Shown here: positions 5,692 through 11,016 of the stretch, in pieces
Layout: each line of letters begins with the position of its first letter
How positions within the stretch are numbered: the first letter of the stretch is position 1
Assembly: GCA_011049295.1 (NCBI GenBank)
Contig: DSCA01000114.1
Location: 1-11,016, forward strand
Reading direction: 5' to 3'
From: Thermoplasmatales archaeon
Lineage (GTDB): Archaea; Thermoplasmatota; E2; UBA202; DSCA01
DNA: 11,016 bases
The notes under the pieces: model-generated
The model's input: the letters and a program-made list of their open reading frames with translations, nothing else
The model's database searches: none
Told to the model about the DNA's origin: nothing
Translations under genes and position numbers: made by a program

Positions 5692-7785
5692 ATGCGGACA
5701 AAAGGCGTAGTCACGGTCATAGCCGTCTCGGTGCTGCTGAGCGCCATCCCCATACATGGTTGGTCGCCGGACCACCTGTATAAGCAACACCTTTCTCTCC
5801 ATTTTTCTCCACCGGTGATTGCCCAGGAGGAGGACACGGTCCTGGTAACCGTTGCGGAGGCCACTGACGGAGTGTCTCAGGGTCAGTATCTGCTGCCTAC
5901 TGCTGTGCACACCCTCACCTTTCCCCTGGGAACAGAGATTGTCTCCGTTTCCTGCCGCCCCCGGATGCTCACCTCCATCCGACTGCCGGCCCCTCTGGCT
6001 GCGGCTCCCGGTGCCGGGGTCCGGACATCCTGCCTGCCGCAGCCTGAACCCGCTGCTGGGTACCCTTCGCCCGGAACCTGGTGCGCCCATCGAACGGGGG
6101 CGGGGATGGTGGACAGGGAGCGGTGCACCCTCCTCAAAATCCAGGTTTTTCCAGTCCAGTATCACTCGGCTGACCGCAGCATTACATGGTCCTCCCAGAT
6201 GGATATCACGGTTATCTACCGGCCATCTGTTGCCACCTCGTCGGGGTTTCCCTATGACTTCCTGGTTTTAGCCCCCTCCATCTATGCCCACGCCCTGCAG
6301 CCCCTGGTGGACCACAAAAACCAGCGGGATATTGCCACGGTGCTGGTCACCCTGGAAGACGTGATGAATGGCACCCATTTTCCCGTGCAGGGTGCCGACC
6401 AGGCGGAGCACATAAAATACTTCATCAAAAACGCCGTGGAAAGCTGGGGCATCACCTACGTCCTGGCCGTGGGAGGCAGCCAAATCTTCCCCGTGCGCTA
6501 TGCCCATCCTCTGGGAAGCAGGCTGATAAGCGATTTGTATTATGCGGACCTCTACCACGCCGACGGCTCCTTTTGCACCTGGAACAGCGACCGGGACCCC
6601 CTATTTGGAGAAGACGAAGACGGTGTTGACCTGTTTCCCGACGTCTATTTTGGACGGCTGGCCTGCCGCACGGAGGAGGAGGTGACGGTGATGGTCGACA
6701 AAATCATGGACTACGAGACTGCGGAGCGCTATACCCAGGAATGGTTCAGAAATCTGGTGGTTATGGCCGGGGACTGCTTCCCTGACCACCCCGTGCTGGT
6801 GGAGGGAGAGGCCGCGGTGCTGGCAGCCATGGACATTATGCATGATTTCCAATCTGTTCCCCTGCTGGCCTCCAACGGCAGGCTAAGCGGGACATCACCT
6901 ACCGGCGTGGAAAACATCCTGGAGGCGGTAAACCAGGGATGTGGATTTTTTTATTACTCCGGCCACGGCATGCAGAGCAAGTGGTTCACCTATGCTGTGA
7001 ACGACAGCTCCATAGTCTTGCCCACCCCTGCCCCTGGCGGGCTGCTTCAGACAGATGTGGAGCACCTGGACAACGGGGAGCGACTACCCGTGGTTGTCGC
7101 CGACTGCTGTGTCCCCTGCCGTTTCGACGACGACCGGGACTGCATGGGATGGTCGTGGATGGTTCATCCCACCGGGGGGAGCGTGGCTCTCTTTGGGGGA
7201 ACCACGTTGACCCCTATCAGTTTTGGCGACCAGTTCACCCAAACCCTGATCATCAAACTGGCTCTCAACATGTTTCGGGCCTTCCAGCAGGGGGCGCAAA
7301 ACCCGGGACAGATGTGGTGCCAGGCTATCTCCGACTACGTATTTCCCGCCCTGACCGGGCGCGACTACTATGCCCTAGAGCAATGGCAGCCCTTTGCCGA
7401 CCCCACCCTAGCTCTCGCTGCTCCCTCCTCGGCACCTTACCAGCCGGTGCCTCCCTCTGGTCCCGCCCAGGGAAGGCGAGGGCAGCCCTACAGCTATACG
7501 GCCTCCACCCAGGATCCGGAGGGAGACTCCCTGTACTATCGCTTCGACTGGGGGGACGGAGCCGTTGGACGGTGGCTGGGTCCCTACGCCTCCGGTGAAA
7601 CGTGTACCGCCGTCCACACCTGGAATGCCACCGGCAGCTATTCCCTGCGGGTACAGGCCAGGGACAGCCACGGGGTGCGCAGTCAGTGGTCGGACCCCCT
7701 TCCGGTCAGCATGCCCTACACCCACCGCTCTTTGTGGAGTCTTGTATATGACTGGGTTATGCTGTGGCTGACCCAGGTGAGGTAA
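5692..7785 (+). CDS. Secreted gingipain-like cysteine protease (peptidase C25) with PKD-like domain
   Basis: A 697-residue predicted exported protein. Residues 1-23 form a Sec-type signal peptide (MRTKGVVTVIAVSVLLSAIP). Residues about 45-180 look like a beta-rich prodomain, with the family phrase VFPVQYH just before the catalytic part. The peptidase domain spans about 184-575: PYDFLVLAPSIYAHALQPLV at its start, YVLAVGGSQIFPVRY, SDLYYADLY, DLFPDVYFGRL, and the closing PFADPTLAL. The catalytic dyad is probably His425 in YYSGHG and Cys473 in DCCVPCRF, which lines up with the ACVNGDF of Arg-gingipain. Residues about 585-680 form a PKD-like beta domain (DPEGDSLYYRFDWGDG, then YSLRVQARDSHG), and the protein ends in an aromatic-rich tail with no clear membrane anchor. 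It likely degrades extracellular protein. ATG 5692 fits the TATA box at 5661-5668; the upstream TTG 5674 does not. It is a monocistronic gene facing a convergent neighbour 29 bases away. Confidence 0.85.
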   Translation: MRTKGVVTVIAVSVLLSAIPIHGWSPDHLYKQHLSLHFSPPVIAQEEDTVLVTVAEATDGVSQGQYLLPTAVHTLTFPLGTEIVSVSCRPRMLTSIRLPAPLAAAPGAGVRTSCLPQPEPAAGYPSPGTWCAHRTGAGMVDRERCTLLKIQVFPVQYHSADRSITWSSQMDITVIYRPSVATSSGFPYDFLVLAPSIYAHALQPLVDHKNQRDIATVLVTLEDVMNGTHFPVQGADQAEHIKYFIKNAVESWGITYVLAVGGSQIFPVRYAHPLGSRLISDLYYADLYHADGSFCTWNSDRDPLFGEDEDGVDLFPDVYFGRLACRTEEEVTVMVDKIMDYETAERYTQEWFRNLVVMAGDCFPDHPVLVEGEAAVLAAMDIMHDFQSVPLLASNGRLSGTSPTGVENILEAVNQGCGFFYYSGHGMQSKWFTYAVNDSSIVLPTPAPGGLLQTDVEHLDNGERLPVVVADCCVPCRFDDDRDCMGWSWMVHPTGGSVALFGGTTLTPISFGDQFTQTLIIKLALNMFRAFQQGAQNPGQMWCQAISDYVFPALTGRDYYALEQWQPFADPTLALAAPSSAPYQPVPPSGPAQGRRGQPYSYTASTQDPEGDSLYYRFDWGDGAVGRWLGPYASGETCTAVHTWNATGSYSLRVQARDSHGVRSQWSDPLPVSMPYTHRSLWSLVYDWVMLWLTQVR

Positions 7786-7793
7786 GGAAGCAC

Positions 7794-7809
7794 CTCTCCT
7801 TTTTCTCCC
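7794..7809 (+). terminator. Pyrimidine-rich T-tract terminator after the protease gene
   Basis: The short gap between the convergent protease and AhpD-like genes holds CTCTCCTTTTTCTCCC on the + strand, suitable as an archaeal T-tract terminator for the protease mRNA. No hairpin precedes it, and no matching T-tract serves the opposite strand within the gap. Confidence 0.4.
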
Positions 7810-7814
7810 GGTAC

Positions 7815-8156
7815 TCAACCCTTGAAAACATCCTCCATGACCTCGAGGGCAAACCGGACTGCCACCGTGGCCGGTCCTCCCCCCATCTCCATCCCCACCT
7901 CTATGGCCTCCAGGACTTCATGCATGGATGCGCCATCTCTGGCCGCCTGCTCGATGTGCCACTGCATGCATGACTCGCAGTTGATGACCACCGAGATGCC
8001 CACGGCAATGAATTCTTTGTGTTTTTTATCCAGCGCACCGTCCACATAGGTGGCTTTTTCCATCTGCAAAAACGCTTCATACACCCTGGATTTCAGGGAC
8101 ACCAGTTTTGCGTGGGCCGCTTTCCTTCTCTTCACCATGTCCTCTATTTTTTCCAC
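7815..8156 (-). CDS. AhpD/carboxymuconolactone decarboxylase-fold protein with CxxC motif
   Basis: A 113-residue helical protein of the CMD/AhpD superfamily (PF02627). The key region is NCESCMQWHIEQAARDGAS (59-77), carrying the redox-type Cys60-x-x-Cys63 and His67 of the AhpD CxxCxxxH pattern. This is followed by the helix EVLEAIEVGMEMGGGPATV (80-98), typical of the family. The upstream part KKHKEFIAVGISVVI (44-58) is the conserved helix before the cysteines. The CxxC points to a thiol-disulfide or peroxidase-support role rather than the lactone decarboxylase reaction, but the partner is unknown and no peroxiredoxin is nearby. The GTG at 8154-8156 gives a full-length protein; an in-frame ATG at 8136-8138 would remove six residues. 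No strong ribosome site precedes either. The gene is convergent with the protease gene and divergent from the ribosomal cluster. Confidence 0.85.
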   Translation of the reverse strand: MEKIEDMVKRRKAAHAKLVSLKSRVYEAFLQMEKATYVDGALDKKHKEFIAVGISVVINCESCMQWHIEQAARDGASMHEVLEAIEVGMEMGGGPATVAVRFALEVMEDVFKG

Positions 8157-8188
8157 GGATACACCCTCTGTCTGTATCTACCCCGCCT

Positions 8189-8196
8189 CTTAAACA
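8189..8196 (-). promoter_or_regulatory. Possible TATA element for the AhpD-like gene
   Basis: The - strand reads TGTTTAAG, centred about 37 bp before the GTG start at 8156, which would leave a leader of about 10 bases. It is a weak match; a second weak candidate, TAGATAC (8174-8180), lies about 21 bp before the start. Confidence 0.3.
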
Positions 8197-8266
8197 CTCG
8201 TTTTCTGCATCCTGAACACGGACTCTGTGCGGGCCAGATTTACCGACCGAGGGCCGAAAAGAACTT

Positions 8267-8274
8267 TTTTATAT
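8267..8274 (+). promoter_or_regulatory. TATA box of the ribosomal/translation cluster
   Basis: TTTTATAT within a longer T/A run, with a BRE-like CGAAAAG at 8255-8261 directly upstream. The centre is about 30 bp before the ATG at 8300, predicting a leader of only a few bases. This is the likely first promoter of the eS19-to-prefoldin cluster. Confidence 0.65.
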
Positions 8275-8299
8275 TACTTGCGTATTGGCCGATGAGAAT

Positions 8300-8716
8300 A
8301 TGACCACAGCCTACGACGTTCCAGCAGAAGCCCTCATTCGCAAAATGGCGGAGAAGCTCAAGAGCGAGTACAACATCACGCCGCCGGAGTGGGCAGCCTG
8401 GGTGAAGACCGGCGTGCACAAGGAGCGGCAGCCCGACGACCCCGACTGGTGGTACGTGCGGGTGGCGGCGGTGCTGCGCAAGGTCTACATGCGCGGGCCC
8501 ATCGGGACGGAGAAGTTGCGCGGCTATTTCGGCGGCAGGCGGAACCGCAAGGTCGCTCCCCATCACAGTTGCAAGGGCAGCGGAGCCATCGTCCGTGCCT
8601 CATTGCATCAGCTGGAGGAGGCGGGACTGCTGACCGCCATCAAGGGCCGGGGCCGGGTGGTGACCCCCGCCGGGCAGTCATTCGTGGACAACACGGCCCA
8701 CGAACTGGCCAAATAA
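8300..8716 (+). CDS. rps19e: 30S ribosomal protein S19e (eS19)
   Basis: A 138-residue small-subunit ribosomal protein found only in archaea and eukaryotes. Family landmarks are all present: YDVPAEALI (5-13), PPEWAAWVKTGVHKERQP (28-45), DPDWWYVRVAAVLRKVYM (47-64), GPIGTEKLRGYFGG (66-79), a basic loop, GSGAIVRASLHQLEEAGLL (93-111), and GRGRVVTPAG near the C-terminus. Eukaryotic S19 is needed for maturation of the small subunit. The ATG at 8300 gives the expected N-terminus (MTTAYDVPAE) and fits the TATA box at 8267-8274; an in-frame TTG at 8285 adds five residues but would lie upstream of the predicted transcription start. It opens a cluster with PDCD5, eL39, eL31 and aIF6, an order shared by many Euryarchaeota. 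Confidence 0.96.
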   Translation: MTTAYDVPAEALIRKMAEKLKSEYNITPPEWAAWVKTGVHKERQPDDPDWWYVRVAAVLRKVYMRGPIGTEKLRGYFGGRRNRKVAPHHSCKGSGAIVRASLHQLEEAGLLTAIKGRGRVVTPAGQSFVDNTAHELAK

Positions 8717-8720
8717 AAAC

Positions 8721-8730
8721 ATTTAAATAG
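8721..8730 (+). promoter_or_regulatory. Internal TATA box before the PDCD5-like gene
   Basis: ATTTAAATAG lies in the 35-base gap after the eS19 stop, preceded by an A-rich AAATAAAAAC stretch that could act as BRE. Its centre is about 26 bp before the ATG at 8752, placing the transcription start on the start codon. The cluster therefore appears to have a second, leaderless-type promoter from which the downstream genes could be expressed independently of eS19. Confidence 0.65.
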
Positions 8731-8751
8731 AATCTCAGATGTGAAACACCT

Positions 8752-9057
8752 ATGGAATCGGATGCAGATGAGATTAAGCGCCGCATGATGCAGGAGGAGC
8801 AGGAGGCGCAGGAGCAGGAGGAGTACGTCCAGGCCCAGAAGAAGGTGGTGCTCCGCCACATCATGACCCCCGAGGCGCGGGAGCGGCTGGGGCGCATCCG
8901 CATCGCCAAGCCCCAGTTTGCGGAGTGGCTGGAGAACCAGCTCATCCAGCTGTACCAGATGGGGCGCATCCAGGAAAAGCTGGACGACCAGCAGTTTCAG
9001 AAACTCCTCAAAACCCTGAGGCCAAAGAAGCGAGACATAAATATCCGGAGGATTTAG
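8752..9057 (+). CDS. PDCD5-like DNA-binding protein (TFAR19 family)
   Basis: A 101-residue protein of the PDCD5 family (PF01984), usually around 110 aa in archaea. The N-terminal half is a charged, Glu/Gln-rich helix (EIKRRMMQEEQEAQEQEEY, 7-25). It is followed by the conserved core VVLRHIMTPEARERLGRIRI (32-51), AKPQFAEWLENQLIQLYQMG (52-71), and the C-terminal helix ending LLKTLRPKKRDINIRRI. Archaeal members are annotated as DNA-binding, but their true role is unclear; constant linkage to ribosomal protein genes and aIF6 suggests a job near translation or ribosome assembly, which is inference. The ATG matches the predicted transcription start of the internal promoter at 8721-8730. Its TAG stop (9055-9057) directly abuts the eL39 ATG. 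Confidence 0.93.
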   Translation: MESDADEIKRRMMQEEQEAQEQEEYVQAQKKVVLRHIMTPEARERLGRIRIAKPQFAEWLENQLIQLYQMGRIQEKLDDQQFQKLLKTLRPKKRDINIRRI

Positions 9058-9213
9058 ATGGCACGAAATAAACCATTGGGCAAAAAGAAGCGGCTGATGA
9101 AGGCCACCAAGAGCAACAGGCGGGTTCCCGCCTGGATTATCATGAAGACGAACCGGCGGTTCCTGCAGCATCCCAAGCGGCGGAGCTGGAGACGGAGTAC
9201 GTTGAAGCGGTGA
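9058..9213 (+). CDS. rpl39e: 50S ribosomal protein L39e (eL39)
   Basis: A 51-residue, strongly basic protein, exactly the usual eL39 length. It begins MARNKPLGKKKRLMKATKSN and continues RRVPAWIIMKTNRRF, then HPKRRSWRRSTLKR at the end. The VPAWI core and the terminal RRSWRR...LKR are hallmarks. eL39 lines the polypeptide exit tunnel of archaeal and eukaryotic large subunits. The ATG directly follows the PDCD5-like stop and is preceded by GGAGG (9047-9051) with 6-base spacing; that ribosome site lies inside the upstream gene. The TGA at 9211-9213 is embedded in the GGTGAT ribosome site of eL31. The gene is easy to miss because of its size. Confidence 0.96.
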   Translation: MARNKPLGKKKRLMKATKSNRRVPAWIIMKTNRRFLQHPKRRSWRRSTLKR

Positions 9214-9217
9214 TGCC

Positions 9218-9853
9218 ATGCCCGACGAGCGCATTTACACCATTCGTCTCATCAAGGCCAAATCCGTCCCCCGCCCCCGGCGAGCCAACCGGGCGGTGAA
9301 GGAAATACGCCAGTTTCTCTCCCGTCACATGAAGGCGGAGGAGGTCTATCTGGACGCCAGCCTCAACGAGAAAATCTGGGAGCGGGGTCGGGCCCACATT
9401 CCCACCCGCATCCGGGTCAAGGGCGTCAAGGGCGACGACGGCGTGGTCTGGGCCTACACTCCGGAGGCCGAGGTGGTGGCACCGGAGGAGCGCAAGCCCA
9501 GAAAGGAGGAAGAGGAGGTGGAGGAAGCGGAGGAGGCACCTCCCACCCCGGTCGAGGAGCCCGGGGAGGCAGAGACAGGGGTGGCCGGGGAGGGCGAGGA
9601 AGCCCCGGAGGCTGAGATAGAGGCGGAAGGCGCAGAGGAGCCGGTGGAGGAAGCAAGGGCGGAGAAGGGAGAAGAGGCCGAGGAGGAGGCGGAGGAGCCC
9701 GAGGAAGGGCCAGGGGAGCCCCAGCCCGAGCCCCAGGAGAAGCCTGAGGAGGAAGAGCCAGAAAAACCGGAGGATCTCGAGGAGCCTCCCAAGAAACCCA
9801 AAAAGCCCCGAAAAAAGTCATCCGGGAAGTCCCAGCAGTCAGGGGAGGCCTAG
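9218..9853 (+). CDS. rpl31e: 50S ribosomal protein L31e (eL31) with long acidic C-terminal extension
   Basis: A 211-residue protein, more than twice the usual archaeal eL31 length (about 80-95 aa). Residues 4-88 are a normal eL31 domain: ERIYTIRLIKAKSVPRPRRA (4-23), the central VKEIRQFLSRHMKAEEVYLD, and NEKIWERGRAHIPTRIRVKG (50-69), ending VWAYTPEAEV. eL31 sits near the exit-tunnel rim of the large subunit, where nascent-chain factors dock. Residues about 89-190 are a low-complexity Glu/Pro/Ala tract, followed by a Lys-rich end (PKKPKKPRKKSSGKSQ, 191-206). No stop or frame break separates the two parts, and the next gene starts straight after the extension, so it is a genuine continuous reading frame. 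The start is ATG 9218, with GGTGA (9209-9213) four bases upstream overlapping the eL39 stop. The function of the tail is unknown. Confidence 0.93.
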   Translation: MPDERIYTIRLIKAKSVPRPRRANRAVKEIRQFLSRHMKAEEVYLDASLNEKIWERGRAHIPTRIRVKGVKGDDGVVWAYTPEAEVVAPEERKPRKEEEEVEEAEEAPPTPVEEPGEAETGVAGEGEEAPEAEIEAEGAEEPVEEARAEKGEEAEEEAEEPEEGPGEPQPEPQEKPEEEEPEKPEDLEEPPKKPKKPRKKSSGKSQQSGEA

Positions 9854-9863
9854 CGTCGTGACC

Positions 9864-10526
9864 ATGCTGAAACGGCTGGATTTCAACAGCAATCCCTACC
9901 TGGGTGTTTTTTGCCGGGTTAACAACCAGCTGGCCCTCATCGATCCCTCCGTTTCAGCCAAGGAAAAGGAGCTCATTGCCGACATCCTGCGGGTGCAGGT
10001 GGTGGACCTCACCGTGGGAGGGGGAACCATCGCCGGCTCGCTGCTGGCGGCCAACTCCCACGGGGCGGTGGTTACCGACTTTGTCACGGAGGAGGAGACG
10101 GCGATGCTGGAGGAGCTGTTTGACCGCGTCCTGGTCATCAGAGACCGGTTCAATGCCGCTGGGAACAACATCCTGGCCAACGACCACGGGGCCCTGGTCC
10201 ATCCCATGCTGAAAGACGAGACGATAAAGGATATAAAGGGTGTGCTGGATGTGGAGGTGGAACGCGGCACCATCGCCGACATGCAGACGGTGGGCATGGC
10301 CGCCGTGGCCACCAACAGGGGCGTCCTGTGCCATCCCAGGGTGCGAGACGAGGAAAAACAGCAGGTGGAGCGGCTGCTGGGCGTGGAGGCCAACATCGGC
10401 ACCGTAAACCACGGCGTTCCCTACGTGGGGGCGGGAATGGTGGCCAACGACCACGGCGCCGTCATGGGCAGCCCCACCACGGGCATCGAGATGGGTCGCG
10501 TGGAAGACGCATTACATTTAGGCTAG
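9864..10526 (+). CDS. eif6: Translation initiation factor aIF6
   Basis: A 220-residue protein of the eIF6/aIF6 family, the normal length. The family's five-fold pseudo-symmetric repeat is visible in recurring phrases: ANSHGAVV, ANDHGALV, TNRGVLCHP and ANDHGAVMG, with VGGGTIAGSLL and YVGAGMVA before the first and last. The C-terminus EMGRVEDALHLG is typical. aIF6 binds the large subunit at the inter-subunit face, prevents premature joining with the small subunit, and in eukaryotes is needed for 60S biogenesis. I chose ATG 9864 (MLKRLDFNSNPYLGVF) since aIF6 proteins begin at that point. An in-frame GTG lies at 9858; GTGA there resembles the GGTGA sites used before eL31 and eL20, though GGAGG (9844-9848) would be better spaced for the GTG, so the start is not fully settled. 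It follows eL31 by 10 bases. Confidence 0.95.
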   Translation: MLKRLDFNSNPYLGVFCRVNNQLALIDPSVSAKEKELIADILRVQVVDLTVGGGTIAGSLLAANSHGAVVTDFVTEEETAMLEELFDRVLVIRDRFNAAGNNILANDHGALVHPMLKDETIKDIKGVLDVEVERGTIADMQTVGMAAVATNRGVLCHPRVRDEEKQQVERLLGVEANIGTVNHGVPYVGAGMVANDHGAVMGSPTTGIEMGRVEDALHLG

Positions 10527-10535
10527 GTGAACACC

Positions 10536-10760
10536 ATGAAGGCATATAGAGTGGAAGGCCAATTCCGGAAAAAAAAGCGAAAGCATACCTTTACCAAGGA
10601 AATCCTGGGGGAAAACGAAGAGCAGGTCCGGGAGAAGATACTGTCCATCGTGGGCAGCAATCACCGGGTGAAGAGAAGCGACATCTCCATCGCCGCCGTC
10701 ACCGAGATATCCCCGGAAGACGTGCAGAACCCGGTGGTCAAATACCAGCTGGAGGGGTAA
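10536..10760 (+). CDS. rpl18a: 50S ribosomal protein L18a/LX (eL20)
   Basis: A 74-residue protein matching archaeal LX, the short homologue of eukaryotic L18a. Landmarks are MKAYRVEGQFR at the N-terminus, FTKEILGENEEQVREKILS in the middle, and VGSNHRVKRSDISI, the family's 'GSNHrvKR..I.I' signature. It is part of the large subunit. An in-frame GTG at 10527 directly follows the aIF6 stop but would add three residues not seen in the family; instead that GTG forms part of AGGTGA (10525-10530), a ribosome site five bases before the ATG at 10536. The gene sits between aIF6 and prefoldin alpha, its usual position in Euryarchaeota. Confidence 0.93.
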   Translation: MKAYRVEGQFRKKKRKHTFTKEILGENEEQVREKILSIVGSNHRVKRSDISIAAVTEISPEDVQNPVVKYQLEG

Positions 10761-10762
10761 CC

Positions 10763-11016
10763 ATGAACGAGGACACCCAGGACAGCCTGCTGCTCATGCA
10801 GGCCTACCAGGAGCGCATGGACGCCATTTTTCAGCAGGTGCAGCTCATCGAGGACCTGATGGGCGAATACCAGTCAGCCCAGAACGCTCTGGAGGAAATC
10901 GCCAAAACAGGGAAGGGAGAGGACATACTGGTGCCCATCGGGGGAAGCGTGTTCCTGCGGGCCTCCATCCTGGACACGGAGCGGGTGCTGGCCGGGGTGG
11001 GCGGGGGAGCGGTCAC
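10763..11016 (+). CDS. pfdA: Prefoldin alpha subunit, N-terminal part (cut by window end)
   Basis: The first 84 codons of a gene that runs out of the window. The protein begins MNEDTQDSLLLMQAYQERMD and continues as a heptad-patterned helix to about residue 45 (QQVQLIEDLMGEYQSAQNAL). It then has the prefoldin hairpin core: GEDILVPIGGSVFLRASI (52-69), followed by VLAGVGGGAV. The IGGSVFLRA and VGGGA phrases are typical of prefoldin alpha, in which two coiled-coil arms flank a beta-hairpin that builds the hexamer's barrel. Prefoldin (alpha2-beta4) holds unfolded proteins and passes them to the thermosome. GGAGG (10751-10755) lies seven bases before the ATG, within the end of eL20, so the genes are tightly linked. 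In many euryarchaea ftsY follows next, which cannot be checked here. Confidence 0.92.
   Translation, partial: MNEDTQDSLLLMQAYQERMDAIFQQVQLIEDLMGEYQSAQNALEEIAKTGKGEDILVPIGGSVFLRASILDTERVLAGVGGGAV

Noticed and set aside
5959..6130. Possible frameshift in the protease prodomain, where the sequence looks Pro/Arg/Cys-rich
   Set aside because: The frame stays open and recognisable prodomain phrases follow in the same frame (VFPVQYH); the other frames give no better match.
8157..8299. Possible tRNA or other RNA gene in the largest gap
   Set aside because: No cloverleaf or conserved RNA motif is seen; the sequence is accounted for by the divergent promoters of the AhpD-like and eS19 genes.
9426..9821. 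Pro/Arg-rich - strand frame opposite the eL31 tail
   Set aside because: It is the complement of GAG/GAA-rich codons of the acidic tail, with no ribosome site or promoter.

Overview
The window looks like chromosomal DNA from a GC-rich euryarchaeote, possibly a Thermoplasmata-type lineage; the rank below phylum is an inference. The archaeal call rests on three things. First, there is a run of archaeal/eukaryotic-type genes in conserved order: eS19, PDCD5-like, eL39, eL31, aIF6, eL20/L18a (LX), prefoldin alpha. Second, TATA boxes lie 23-33 bp upstream of start codons, giving leaderless or nearly leaderless mRNAs. Third, there is an Orc1/Cdc6-like AAA+ ATPase.

Layout. 1-846 (+): the tail of a PiT-type phosphate permease followed after one base by a DUF47/PhoU-like partner. 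847-3972 (+): a PadR-type repressor with its own promoter, overlapped by a palindromic operator candidate, and an 865-aa HAE3/MMPL-type RND exporter whose start overlaps the repressor's stop. 3973-4081: a compact convergent intergenic region with a hairpin flanked by T-tracts on both strands, probably a bidirectional terminator, plus an orphan TATA-like element. 4082-5569 (-): a divergent Orc1/Cdc6-like ATPase and, upstream of it, a small CoA-binding Rossmann protein, each with its own promoter. 5570-5691: a divergent promoter region. 5692-7785 (+): a secreted gingipain-like (peptidase C25) protease with a C-terminal PKD-like domain. 7815-8156 (-): an AhpD/carboxymuconolactone-decarboxylase-fold protein with CxxC. 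8157-8299: another divergent promoter region. 8300 to the end (+): the ribosomal/translation cluster, ending inside prefoldin alpha.

How the genes work together. The first block is a phosphate uptake pair. The second is a self-contained, probably drug- or lipid-responsive efflux module in which the repressor likely controls itself and the pump. The middle genes are single units with unrelated functions. The last block is a housekeeping ribosome-biogenesis operon. Its first two genes have leaderless-type promoters, and the later genes are tightly packed with Shine-Dalgarno sites overlapping or abutting the preceding stop codons.

No novel multi-gene defence or mobile system is visible. The most unusual items are a roughly 120-residue acidic/basic C-terminal extension on ribosomal protein eL31, a degenerate Orc1/Cdc6-like ATPase apparently missing two standard AAA+ residues and carrying an in-frame 15-bp repeat, an atypical Cys-Cys-Val-Pro-Cys active-site segment in the C25 protease, and the structured convergent intergenic region. 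No gene-free stretch exceeds 300 bases; the longest is 8157-8299.
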